From Tannerella sp. (GTDB lineage: Bacteria; Bacteroidota; Bacteroidia; Bacteroidales; Tannerellaceae), in assembly GCA_031272455.1 (NCBI GenBank), contig JAISTS010000040.1, positions 1 to 36,627 on the forward strand: a stretch of DNA of 36,627 bases. The letters run 5' to 3'. Shown piece after piece: positions 1 through 10,100 of this stretch. Position numbers and translations under genes: made by a program. The notes beneath the pieces were generated by a model. That model had not been told where the DNA came from and did no database searches. It worked only from the letters and a program-made list of their open reading frames with translations. The stretch's first letter is position 1. Every line of letters begins with the position of its first letter.

Positions 1-182
1 TCAAGTATGCGCTTCAACTGAAAGAGTTTGTGAAACGGGGCTTCTCTGCCGCCGTCTATACTCAAACCACCGATGTAGAGATAGAAGTGAACGGCTTGAT
101 GACCTACGACCGCAAAGTGCTGAAACTCAACGAGAAGAAGGTAGCCGAAGTGAACAGGGAAGTGATAGCGGTCGTGGAATAA
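1..182 (+). CDS. Glycoside hydrolase family 2 protein, C-terminal fragment (5' end outside window)
   Basis: The reading frame is open from base 3 to a TAA at 180-182 and gives 59 residues. The string AVYTQTTDVEIEVNGLMTYDR is typical of the extreme C-terminus of Bacteroidota GH2 enzymes (beta-galactosidase/beta-glucuronidase superfamily), where it closes the catalytic barrel region. These are exported or periplasmic enzymes that release terminal sugars from glycans. Nothing can be said about substrate because the catalytic residues lie outside the window. It points the same way as the decayed genes that follow and away from the Gfo/DUF6807 operon. Assignment to GH2 rests on recalled family similarity of the tail alone. 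Confidence 0.75.
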   Translation, partial: KYALQLKEFVKRGFSAAVYTQTTDVEIEVNGLMTYDRKVLKLNEKKVAEVNREVIAVVE

Positions 183-183
183 A

Positions 184-512
184 ATTTTGCGATACAATCC
201 CAATTTTAATTATGGCTAATTCGCCACAATTAAAAGTCATGCAGGGCTTAATTCTTTCAAAATCAGCGTAAAAGAGTTGATTGAGAAAACCGGTATAATC
301 TGCCTGCAAGCCAAGGCAGGCAGATACGGCGGCACGTATGCCCACAAAGATATTGCATTTGAGTTTGCAATGTGAACAAATCCACCCGTTACGCCGCCCT
401 GCACGAAATGGCACATCGGCAACTTTCGCGCCTCAATGCCATTGATGCCGAAAAAGGTTTTCGTAAATTAGAACCATCAATAAAAATGTTAAACCCAACA
501 ATACAATCATAG
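184..512 (+). pseudogene. KilA-N domain protein relic, with an in-frame stop and internal deletion
   Basis: Frame 1 from about base 190 reads YNPNFNYG, then TAA at 217-219, then a continuous KilA-N-like stretch ending in GRYGGTYAHKDIAFEFA at about 366. The conserved glutamate codon normally following the first motif seems to have become a stop (GAA to TAA). After TGA at 373-375 the frame is lost. A second piece, from about 400 to the TAG at 510-512, resembles the usual KilA-N protein tail (LNAIDAEKGFRKLE). KilA-N domains are DNA-binding domains of phage, mobile-element and accessory proteins, normally about 250-280 residues long. Only about 100 codons survive, with no start region, so this is a dead gene. 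It sits directly against the GH2 stop codon. Confidence 0.7.
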
Positions 513-537
513 AATAACGCCTTACAATCTATGCCAC

Positions 538-600
538 ATTGCACACCGCAGCGGGTCAAGATTTTTGAACTTCTGCGGAATGTGTGCGATACTTTTTTTG
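538..600 (+). terminator. Terminator-like hairpin followed by a T-run
   Basis: An imperfect inverted repeat pairs 538-551 (left arm with GCACAC and CGCAG blocks) with 573-590 (right arm with CTGCGG and GTGTGC blocks). There is a three-base bulge on the right side and a loop of about 21 bases. A run of seven T follows at 593-599. This is the arrangement of a rho-independent terminator on the plus strand, probably left from the decayed KilA-N gene or serving the GH2 gene. Confidence 0.5.
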
Positions 601-633
601 CGCCTGAAAGTCAGTTTTTTTGGAATTTTTTTG

Positions 634-641
634 TAGTTTTG
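634..641 (+). promoter_or_regulatory. Bacteroidota -7 element for the RhuM-type fragment
   Basis: TAGTTTTG matches TAnnTTTG and lies 22 bases before the ATG at 664. No convincing -33 TTTG was found at the usual spacing, so activity is uncertain. Confidence 0.4.
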
Positions 642-663
642 CGGTCTGAAATGCTAACTGACA

Positions 664-915
664 ATGACAGCCGAAGTTGCTAAAATGAAGAACGAAATCA
701 TTCTCTATCAGCCGGATAACGCTATATCCTTGGAAGTGCTGATTGAGAACGAATCGGTGTGGCTGTCTTTGAATCAGATGACTATGCTTTTTGAGAGAGA
801 TAAATCTGTCATTTCAAGGCATATACGGAATATCTTCGAGGAAGAAGAACTGTATGTGGATTCAGTTGTTGCAAATTTTGCAACAACCGCCGCCGAGTTG
901 CTGAAAAACATTTAA
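664..915 (+). pseudogene. RhuM family protein, truncated N-terminal fragment
   Basis: The 83-residue product begins like RhuM (virulence-associated, SPI-3 rhuM) family proteins: KNEIILYQPDNAISLEVLIE, then VWLSLNQMTMLFERDKSVISRHIRNIFEE. The intact family is usually more than 300 residues long. Here the family sequence stops at VVANFATTAA and is followed by ELLKNI and a stop, so the conserved centre and C-terminus are gone. The usual family start would be the Met at 685; the upstream ATG at 664 adds seven residues. Its TAA (913-915) overlaps the stop codon of the DUF6807 gene on the other strand, which suggests that a deletion or rearrangement joined it to that operon. RhuM function is not established. 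It may be a non-functional remnant of the same accessory element as the KilA-N relic. Confidence 0.75.
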
Positions 916-1964
916 CGTTCCCACCCGCTAATAGTCAGCTCATTCAGTTCAGCATCAGATGCAAAACCGTTTGTTTTGACAACGAACAGATGTCGGAAAA
1001 CAGCCTTTTCGCCGCGATGCAGGACGAGCCGGAACAGGGGTGCGTCGGCGTCGAACACTCGTGCGCCCATATTGTTACACGAAAATAAACCGTACCCGCG
1101 CGCGTGCGAGTGAGCCGGATAGCCCGGATTGTCGGGGTGATCGATAATCGCGAGCGTGATTTCTTCGCCGTTCTTATCTGCCGACAGGCTGACCCACTGC
1201 GCCTGCTTGCCCCAGACGCCGCTCTCGTGCTCGGCGCCATTGCTGTTGCGATACAGCCCGTTGACGCCCTCGTTGTTCATCACCGGTACGCTGGTCGGGT
1301 TGCCGTTAGCGTCGAGGAACACCTCCGGCTGGGTTGACGGCTCTTCAAAAGCGCGGTCAACGCGGACGGCGATCATCCCTTCCTTGTTATCGGTGAAAAC
1401 TACGCTGTCGAGCGCGGCTTCGAGCGTGGTGATACGCTCAATTATGCGCGTGTCGCCCTGTCCGGTGAAGATGAAGCGCGTGTTCTCTTTCAGCAGGACA
1501 TCTTCGCGAATGTCAACCCAGTCGCAAGCCACTTCGAGAATGCCTTTGTCGCGTGCGTTCTCGATGCCGACGATTTGGCGGTGGCGCACAGAGCCGTACA
1601 GCGGTTTTTTATCTTCGGGAATGGCGTAGGAGTTGTTCCAGAAATCCAGCCCGTTGACGTCGCCGAAGCTGAACCACATACCGACGTGATGCGGATGGTC
1701 AACGCGCTCGCCTGCACGGGGATTACGCGGAAAGCCGCGCGTGATATCCGTGCCCGCCGACGTGAAAATGGGATAAAGCACAGGTTTTTCGAGGTCGGCG
1801 GGGTAGATATACGAGGTGAAAAGCTGTCCATCGCAGGTTATGTCAACCTTGCGGGCGGCTTCGTCGGCGCTGATTCTTATGCCTTCGCCGCGATTTGCGC
1901 CGCTGCCGCATGACATTAATAATATGGCAGATGTCAAAATAAGTAACGTTTTCATTTCTCTCAT
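912..1964 (-). CDS. DUF6807 (PmoA-like) family lipoprotein
   Basis: The protein has 350 residues with a lipoprotein signal: a short hydrophobic stretch followed by LLMSC, with Cys19 as the expected lipidated residue. The rest is a beta-rich fold with the family hallmark VDHPHHVGMWF at residues 88-98, followed by GDVNGLDFWN. Late histidines (HARGYG, LVLHRGEK) are also typical. The family is annotated DUF6807 or 'PmoA family'; the PmoA name reflects weak similarity and does not imply methane oxidation. Reaction and substrate are unknown. Members often sit beside Gfo/Idh/MocA oxidoreductases, as here: its start lies 2 bases downstream of the stop of the oxidoreductase gene, so the two are almost certainly one transcript. 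An alternative start is the Met at 1955, which leaves a more compact signal peptide. Confidence 0.85.
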   Translation of the reverse strand: MREMKTLLILTSAILLMSCGSGANRGEGIRISADEAARKVDITCDGQLFTSYIYPADLEKPVLYPIFTSAGTDITRGFPRNPRAGERVDHPHHVGMWFSFGDVNGLDFWNNSYAIPEDKKPLYGSVRHRQIVGIENARDKGILEVACDWVDIREDVLLKENTRFIFTGQGDTRIIERITTLEAALDSVVFTDNKEGMIAVRVDRAFEEPSTQPEVFLDANGNPTSVPVMNNEGVNGLYRNSNGAEHESGVWGKQAQWVSLSADKNGEEITLAIIDHPDNPGYPAHSHARGYGLFSCNNMGARVFDADAPLFRLVLHRGEKAVFRHLFVVKTNGFASDAELNELTISGWER

Positions 1965-1966
1965 TT

Positions 1967-3316
1967 TCAGATTTTTTCAGGCATAGTATATGGCTCGCGG
2001 TATTCGCGGGTCAGCATACGGTTGGCATCTTCGTCGCTGATAAATTTCTCCGCTACGGGATCGAAATTCAGCTGACGTCCAAGCCGGTACGAGATATTAC
2101 CCAGATGCGCCAGCGCCGAGGCGAGGTGGCAGCTCTCGACCGGTCCGTGCTGTATGCTCATATCACGCGCTTTGATGGCGTCGAGCCAGTTGCGGAAATG
2201 CAGCGTCAGTTCGCCGTCTTCCGAGCGCGACGGTCCTTTTTCGCGGTTCTCGCCGAAGTAGGTTGCATACGAGCCATAGCCGTTGACAACGAGATAGCCC
2301 TTGTCGCCGTAGAAAATATTACCTACGCCGGCGCCGTCTTCGAGGTTCGTACACCAGTTGCGCACTTCAAACTGGATAATCTTCTTTTCTTTCGGATAAT
2401 GATAGATAGATGTCTGGATTTCAGGCACTTCCTTGCAGTCGTCGAACAGGAATTTACCGCCCATCGAAGTGATACGTTCGGGCAGCGAATAAACTCCCAA
2501 GCCCCACATACAGAGGTCGGTCTCGTGAATGCCCTGATTGCCGACGTCGCCATTGCCATAGTTCCAGTGCCAGTGCCAGTTGTAGTGCACGAGGTTGCGC
2601 GTGAACGGAGCCATCGGAGCCGGACCGCACCACAGGTCGTAATCCAAGCCTTCGGGCACTTTCGACACGCCCTTGTTGCCTATGTCGGGACGCCAGCGAT
2701 AAACCAGTCCGCGCGACATATAAACCCGTCCGATCAGCCCGTCTTGCAGGTGCTGGACGGCTTCGCGTATGGCGACCGAGCTGCGCAGCTGCACGCCGTG
2801 CTGCACTATGCGGTTGTACTTGTACGCCGCCTCAATCATCTTGCGTCCTTCGACAACATTGTGAGTAGCAGGCTTTTCGACATAGACATCCTTGCCTGCC
2901 TGACATGCGTAGATCGTGAGCAGCGCGTGCCAGTGATTGGGAGCGGCTATCGTTACCGCGTCGATCGTCTTGTCGTCCAGTATCTTACGGAAGTCCTGCT
3001 CGACACGCACTTTCTTGCCGTATTTTTTCTCAAATTCTGCTGCGCGCTGTTTGAGGATCACCATATCGGGGTCGCACAGCGCCACCACTTCGGCGTCGTT
3101 CTGACGCATCACCTCCTCGATATGATTCTGTCCGCGTCCGTTTATGCCAAGCACGGCTACGCGGACACGGTCGTTTGCGCCAAACGCAGTCGAAGGAACT
3201 ACGTCGGGTTGGTTAATACTGCGGAGCGCTTCGTCTCCAAATGCTGACGGCGCAATAATTGTCGCCATGGCGCCTGTTGCGGCTGCCGTAATGAATTTTC
3301 TTCTTGAAGTGTTCAT
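1967..3316 (-). CDS. TAT-exported Gfo/Idh/MocA family oxidoreductase
   Basis: The 449-residue protein starts with a twin-arginine signal (SRRKFI at residues 4-9, then an alanine-rich hydrophobic segment), so it should be exported folded with its cofactor. Residues 51-70 (VRVAVLGINGRGQNHIEEV) form the NAD(P)-binding Rossmann start. EKP at 147-149 is the hallmark motif carrying the catalytic-region lysine. GDVGNQGIH at 256-264 is typical of the exported Bacteroidota subgroup. Members oxidise or reduce hydroxyl groups of sugars, or act as glycosidases by an NAD-dependent mechanism (GH109); which applies here cannot be read from the sequence. It is the first gene of an operon with the DUF6807 lipoprotein, and a GH2 gene lies nearby, so a role in periplasmic glycan or glycoside processing is likely. 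Confidence 0.9.
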   Translation of the reverse strand: MNTSRRKFITAAATGAMATIIAPSAFGDEALRSINQPDVVPSTAFGANDRVRVAVLGINGRGQNHIEEVMRQNDAEVVALCDPDMVILKQRAAEFEKKYGKKVRVEQDFRKILDDKTIDAVTIAAPNHWHALLTIYACQAGKDVYVEKPATHNVVEGRKMIEAAYKYNRIVQHGVQLRSSVAIREAVQHLQDGLIGRVYMSRGLVYRWRPDIGNKGVSKVPEGLDYDLWCGPAPMAPFTRNLVHYNWHWHWNYGNGDVGNQGIHETDLCMWGLGVYSLPERITSMGGKFLFDDCKEVPEIQTSIYHYPKEKKIIQFEVRNWCTNLEDGAGVGNIFYGDKGYLVVNGYGSYATYFGENREKGPSRSEDGELTLHFRNWLDAIKARDMSIQHGPVESCHLASALAHLGNISYRLGRQLNFDPVAEKFISDEDANRMLTREYREPYTMPEKI

Positions 3317-3373
3317 ATTTAAAAAAATAATTAATGATATTAAGTTCGGTTCTGTTACGTTTTTTTCGGCTTA

Positions 3374-3381
3374 CAAATGTA
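3374..3381 (-). promoter_or_regulatory. -7 element for the Gfo/DUF6807 operon
   Basis: On the minus strand TACATTTG matches TAnnTTTG and lies 57 bases before the ATG at 3316. The divergent intergenic region 3317-3657 (341 bases) is AT-rich. Besides this site it holds the plus-strand promoter at 3585-3592 and a hairpin at 3538-3559. I see no gene in it. Confidence 0.55.
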
Positions 3382-3537
3382 CGAACAATTTTTTGAGTTT
3401 TCCAAAAAAAATAACAATAAAAATTTTTTCTTTCCCGATTCTGGGAATTTCCATCTGCGGCGGAACGAGACGAATTTTTTCTTAAAAACTCCTAAAACAT
3501 AGCGTTTTTGCCGATTTTTTAAGAATATTTAACAAAA

Positions 3538-3559
3538 AAAGTGATTTTTTTATCACTTT
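3538..3559. other. Perfect 8-bp hairpin upstream of the surface-protein promoter
   Basis: AAAGTGAT (3538-3545) and ATCACTTT (3552-3559) are perfect inverted repeats around a loop of six T. The hairpin is preceded by an A-run and ends 25 bases before the -7 element at 3585. It could be an operator, or a weak terminator for leaky transcription reaching this region. The sequence alone does not decide. Confidence 0.35.
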
Positions 3560-3584
3560 CTGTTTCAGTTATTTAAAAAATGTC

Positions 3585-3592
3585 TATATTTG
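3585..3592 (+). promoter_or_regulatory. -7 element for the 3658/4156 operon
   Basis: TATATTTG is a clean match to the Bacteroidota TAnnTTTG element. It lies 65 bases before the start at 3658. No such element is present in the 42-base gap before the giant gene at 4156, so both genes probably use this promoter. Confidence 0.6.
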
Positions 3593-3657
3593 CACCCGAT
3601 TTTTCCAATGGGAAGAATGGTTTTTTATTTCGGTCATTTTAAATACGAAAAATTGAA

Positions 3658-4113
3658 ATGCAAATAAGGATAATGTTTAAACTTGCTTTTCTGTTCGGTT
3701 TGTTTTTTTGCTCGGCAATGTCGGTCAGCGCGCAGTCGTTTTACGACAACACCGGTTACAAAATTGCAACGAAAAAGGGAAACAGCACTTACGAAGTAAC
3801 CGGTTCGGTTTTCGTAATCAGGAATGGCGTAATGATTCCCAGTTTCGATGGCGAGCTGAGAGAGGAAGGCGCGAATTTTTACCGTGTCGAAAACGGGCGA
3901 GTAAATTTCTATCGCTTCGACGAGAGCCTGGTCGGATATTACATTCCGGCTGAGCAGAGGTTTGTCCGCTCCGAAGGCGGCAAAGAAGACTATGTCGCCG
4001 TTTTGCTCGACGGCGAGATTTTCACTACCGACAGCAAACCGGCTTTCAAGCTCGACGAAGGCTTCGAGCCGGAAATCGTCGGAATGATTTTGTTTCACTT
4101 TTTAGGATATTGA
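3658..4113 (+). CDS. Small secreted protein of unknown function
   Basis: I do not recognise a family. The 151-residue product has an N-terminal signal peptide: a hydrophobic stretch of Leu and Phe ending SVSAQS, with likely cleavage before Gln. The mature part, about 125 residues, is rich in Tyr, Phe and charged residues with alternating short strand-like segments (YEVTGSVFVIRNG, VNFYRFDESLVGYYI). It looks like a small all-beta periplasmic or surface domain. No lipobox is present. An alternative start is the Met at 3673, which gives a shorter, more typical signal peptide. The giant T9SS surface protein begins 42 bases downstream with no promoter of its own visible, so the two are probably co-transcribed. 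This gene could supply an accessory or partner protein; that is inference from position only. Confidence 0.75.
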   Translation: MQIRIMFKLAFLFGLFFCSAMSVSAQSFYDNTGYKIATKKGNSTYEVTGSVFVIRNGVMIPSFDGELREEGANFYRVENGRVNFYRFDESLVGYYIPAEQRFVRSEGGKEDYVAVLLDGEIFTTDSKPAFKLDEGFEPEIVGMILFHFLGY

Positions 4114-4155
4114 CAATCAACAAATTAATCTATAACAACAAAACTGTATGACACT

Positions 4156-7100
4156 ATGAGGAAATTAATTTTTATCGTTTTTAGCTTATGCGCTCTGCTT
4201 TCGCAAACGGAATTGCGCGGGCAAACAGCCCAGGTTATTAATGTTAACGGAGGTACCGGACTTACTGACGGACTGAAAGTCGTAGTCAACACTAACGGCG
4301 CTTTGTCCGTTTACCGCGACAACCAAACACAATATTACTCCGGCTATACATGGCCCGATGGTCAGGGTAGCGGAGTAAGTTTGACATTCCGCTTCGACAA
4401 TGGAAGCACATATAACGCAACAAAAGCCTATTTGACAGCCTGTTCAACTACTCCCGTGCAGCAAACCGGCAATACTTATACTACAAGCATTACGGGCTAT
4501 GTAACCTCGACCATCAGCAGCAAACGTTTTTATGTAACTCTAAATGTATCATATACTTATCCGAACAAATATTTTCTGATAGATTACATCATTCGGGCGC
4601 CGTCTGACCTTGGAACAGCCGAAACTGTCCACATGTATCTTGACCATGACGCTTTTATTTTAGGAAGCGATGCCTCAAAGGGATATCGTTCGTCAAATGG
4701 TGAATTTGTGGGTGATTACAGAACGTCAACTGCTGATAATTGCACGAATATGAGAGCGAAAAATGCGAGATTTCCATCGGCTCACGGTTTTAAGACTAAA
4801 AACGGATTTCGTAGCTATTTTACCGGAGATTACAGCAGTCGAAGTACTATTAATTCGAATCTAATGTTGTCGAATACTGTTAACACAACCTGTATTGATG
4901 ATGGTGTTGCAGTAGAATTTACAGTAGGTCCGCTTTCCGCAGGTCAAATTCAAGGCAAAGGCGTACTGCACTGCTATGGCGACAATCTTTCCGAACTTGA
5001 AAATCTCACAGTTAATGACCCCACTATAACAACATCGACCAATACGCCTGTAACGGTGAATTTCACTTCGGCTACATTTAGCGAGACCGAAGGCAGCACC
5101 ACTCATACTACAAGCACGGTGAAAGTCCGCGTCAGTGGCGGCATTATTTCGCAACCTCAGGTGCTTAATATTACCTGCACAAACGGAACAGCTTCTCAGT
5201 CAACGCATTACACTTATGTAAAAGGCTTTACCATTCCGGCAGGCAACTATACGACAGCTCAGGATTTTATACTCAACAATATAAATATCGTCGGCAACAC
5301 GACCTGTAACGATAATCTCACTTTCACTGCCAGCATCGACAACTCAACGGCTTGTAACGACCTTATAATCAGAGGTACAACCAATCCGACAACAACCATC
5401 ACCATAGTTGACGACGAAACGCGCCCGACTATTACCTCGACGCTGCCAAATCTGACTTACGAGCATCAGCAATCGGCGCCCGCCATAACTGTGGTTACAA
5501 ATCCGACAGGTGCGACAGTTCGCTGGACAAACAGCAATACCAGCATCGGTCTGGCAGCAAACGGCACGGGAACTATTCCGGCTTTCACGGCGACAAACAC
5601 CACTTCGACGCCTATCACGGCGACAATTACGGTAACTCCCGAAGTGAGCTGTACGGGCACTCCGAAAACGTTCACAATCACGGTAAATCCCAAATATACA
5701 ATTACTTACGTCTATAATGGCGGCAATGCTCCCGCAACGGCAAACCCGACTACTTACGTTTACGGTCCGGCGTTCAGCATCGTCAACACCCCTACGCGAA
5801 CGGGTTATACCTTCAGGGGATGGACCTGTCCCGAACTGGGCATCACTACGCCGACAACACCTGTCAATGTGCCTGCCAATACCACAGGTAATCTGACACT
5901 TACAGCCGACTGGGGAGCGCCCAACACTTATGCCATCACCTACACTCTTTACGGCGGTACTGTCGAACCGCCCAATCCCAACCCCTCGACGTATGACATT
6001 ACTACTCCGGCGTTTACGCTCAAAAATCCCGTACGAGTGGGTTATACGTTCACCGGCTGGACAGGCTCTAACGGCTCTACGCCGCAAATGACGATTACCG
6101 TGCCGCAAGGCTCGACGGGCGCCCGCGAGTATTCAGCCAACTGGAGCATAAATACCTATACTATCGGGTATAATTTCAATACCGGTGTGGCTCCGACGAC
6201 GGCTAATAAATCGTCGTTCCAGATTACCGAAGTGCCGTTTACAATAAATACCACAGCGACAGCCAATCAGCCGACCAAGACCGGTTACGACTTCACCGGC
6301 TGGACAGGGCACGATATTACCACGCCCAATAAGACTATCAACGTCAGCAACACCACCTTCTCGGTGGCTGGCGTTCCCGAAAATCTATCTTATACGGCTA
6401 ACTGGTCAACGCATTTGTATTCAATCACATACACTCTCAACGACGGCATCCCCTCATCGCCCAATCCGTCGGGATATACCATAGAATCGGCAGCCATCAC
6501 GCTGAACAATCCCACACGTTTGGGCTATACGTTCACCGGCTGGACAGGCTCTAACGGCTCTTCGCCGCAAACGACAGTTACCATTGCGGCAGGCTCGACG
6601 GGCGACAAGACTTATACCGCTAACTTTACGCGCGATACCTATACCATCGGATATACGCTGACAACGCCAAACGGCAGCGCAGGCACGATTACAGGAACGC
6701 CAAACCCGACCACATATCACGTTGAAACAGCGACATTTACGCTGACTAACCCGACTCATCCGGGCTATACCTTTAAGGGCTGGTCGGGCACGGGATTGAC
6801 GGGCGACAACAATATGACCGTTACCATCCCCGTTGGTTCGACAGGCGCCCGCACCTACGTGGCTCACTGGGCTATTGAGAGTGCCAATAACTTCAATATC
6901 AGCTATACTTTGACCACGCCGACAACGCCCGAACTGATAGATGTACCGGCTAACCCGACAACGTATAATATTGAAACAAACACTATTACGCTGATCAATC
7001 CCTCGCATCCGGGCTATACCTTCAAAGGATGGACAGGCTCAAACGGCACGACGCCTCAATTGACTGTTACCATTCCGAAAGGCTCGACCGGAGATCGTTC

Positions 7101-10100
7101 ATATACAGCTAATTGGGCTTTGGAGTCGTCGAACAGCTTTCCCATTACCTATACGGTTGCGACTACGTCTGCTCCGGGATTGGTTGTTGTAAGTCCGCCA
7201 AACCCGACTTCGTATAATGTTGAAACAGCGACGTTTACGCTGACTAATCCGACGCATCCGGGCTATACCTTCAAGGGCTGGTCGGGCACGGGGCTGACGG
7301 GCACTAACAATATGACCGTTACCATCCCGCAAGGCTCGACAGGCGCCCGTACTTACGTGGCTAACTGGGCTATTGAGAGCGCTAATGAATTTACTATCAG
7401 CTATATTCTGACCACGCCGACAACGCCCGAACTGACGACTGTGCCGGCTAATCCGACAACATATAATGTTGAAACAAACACAATTACGCTGATCAATCCC
7501 TCGCATCCGGGCTACACCTTCAAAGGCTGGTCGGGTACGGGGCTGACGGGCACTAACAATATGACCGTTACCATTCCGAAAGGCTCGACAGGAGACCGTA
7601 CATATACAGCGCATTGGGCTTTGGAGTCGTCGAACAGCTTTAATATTTCCTATACGCTTACCACTCCGACTACTCCTACTCTGGTTGTCGTAAGTCCGGC
7701 TAATCCTACAACGTATAATGTTGAGACAGCGACGTTTACGCTGACTAATCCGACACATCCGGGCTATACCTTCAAAGGCTGGTCGGGCACGGGGCTGACG
7801 GGCACTAACAATATGACCGTTACTATCCCGAAAGGCTCTACAGGAGACCGTTCATATACAGCGCATTGGGCTTTGGAACCGACGAATGATTTTAATATAG
7901 CATATACGCTAACGACGCCTACAACGCCCGAAATGATAGTCATACCAAATAATCCTGTAACATATAATGTTGAAACAGCGACATTTACGCTGATCAATCC
8001 CTCGCATCCGGGCTATACCTTTAAAGGTTGGTCGGGCACGGGGCTGACAGGCACTAATAATATGACCGTAACCATTGCGAAAGGCTCGACTGGCGACCGC
8101 GCATATACGGCGAATTGGGCTATCGAGGCTGCCAACAACTTTACCATCACTTATAACCTTGACGGCGGCACTGTCGCAGGCACTAATCCCACTTCGTATA
8201 ACGTTGAAACGCCGACATTTGCGCTTATCAATCCGACCCGCGAAGGCTATACTTTCGCAGGCTGGACAGGCAGCAACGGTACGACGCCGCAAACCTCAGT
8301 CAGCGTCGCCAAAGGCTCGACAGGCGCCAAAAACTTTACGGCAAACTGGGAGGTAACCGCTGCAAATGCTTATGCGATAACATACACGCTGACAACGCCA
8401 AACAACCAGAGCGGAGTTATTACGGGTACGCCCAATCCGGTGCAGTATTTTGTCAACACACCGACATTCACGCTGACCAACCCGACGCATCCGGGCTATA
8501 CCTTTAAGGGCTGGTCGGGCACAGGATTGACGGGCACTAACAATATGACCGTTACCATCCCCATTGGCTCGACAGGCGCCCGCAGCTACACAGCTCACTG
8601 GGCGATAGAAGCAGCTAATAACTTCCCTATCAGCTACACGTTGACCACGCCGACAACGCCCGAACTAATAGTTGTACCGGCTAATCCGACATCGTATAAT
8701 ATTGAAACAAATACAATTACGCTGATCAATCCCTCGCATCCGGGCTATACCTTCAAAGGCTGGACAGGCTCAAACGGCACTACGCCTCAATTGACCGTTA
8801 CCATTCCGAAAGGCTCGACGGGAAGCCGCTCATACACAGCTAATTGGGCTTTGGAATCGACGAACGACTTTACCATTTCCTATACTGTTGCAACGCCGAC
8901 AACTCCGAACCTTGTTGTTGTAAGTCCGGCTAATCCAACATCGTATAATGTTGAAACAAACACTATTACGCTGACTAATCCGACGCATCCGGGCTATACC
9001 TTCAAGGGCTGGTCGGGCACGGGGCTGACGGGCACTAACAATATGACCGTTACCATCCCGAAAGGCTCGATCGGAGATCGTTCATACACAGCGCATTGGG
9101 CGATAGAATCGGCTAATAACTTTACGATAAGCTATACCGTAGCAACGCCTACAGTGCCGGGCTTGGTTGTCGTTTCGCCGCCTAACCCGACGTCGTACAA
9201 TATTGAAACGCCGACGATTACGCTGACCAATCCCACACATCCGGGCTATACGTTCACGGGCTGGTCGGGTACAGACCTGACAGGCAACGGCAATATGACC
9301 GTTACCATTCCGGTAGGATCTTACGGACCTCGTTCATACACAGCGCACTGGACTTTGGATGCGGCAAACGACTTCAATTTATCCTATACGCTTACGGCGC
9401 CCAACGGCAGCGAAGGCGTAATCAGCGGCACACCTAATCCCGCTAAGTATAATATTGAAACAACGACATTTACGCTGACTAACCCGACACATCCGGGCTA
9501 TTCGTTCACGGGCTGGTCGGGTACAGACCTGACAGGCAATGCCAATATGAGCGTTACGATAAACAAAGGCTCGACGGGCGATCGCTCATTCACGGCTCAC
9601 TGGTCGTTGCTCACGTTTAATATCACCTACGATTACGACGGCGGCACGGCTACCAATCCTGCCACTTACACGACCGAAACGGCATCGTTCACGCTGCAAA
9701 CGCCTGTGCGTTCAGGCTATACCTTTACGGGATGGTCGGGTACAGGACTGACCGGTAATGCGAATATGACGGTTATCATCCCCGTTGGCTCGTCGGGAAA
9801 TCGCTCATATACAGCGCACTGGTCGCTTAACTCGTATTCGATAAGCTACGATGCAGGCGGTGGAAATATTTTATCGGCAATACCCTCTGCATGGCTGAAT
9901 TACACTGTTGAAACCCTGCCTACGGGCATAGACATCACGCCTGTACGTCTCGGTTATACCTTCAAAGGCTGGGAAGGACACGGACTGTCGGGACAGGATT
10001 CGCCCTTCGACATTACGACAGCCACTCCCGGAGTGCCGGGCGACCTGCACTTCACGGCAAGCTGGGCTGTCGATGTCTATAACATTACTTACGACCCGAA

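Noticed and set aside
2105..3247. Long plus-strand open frame of 380 codons
   Set aside because: It lies wholly antisense to the Gfo/Idh/MocA gene, whose product has clear motifs. The antisense protein has no recognisable domain and follows from the codon use of the real gene.
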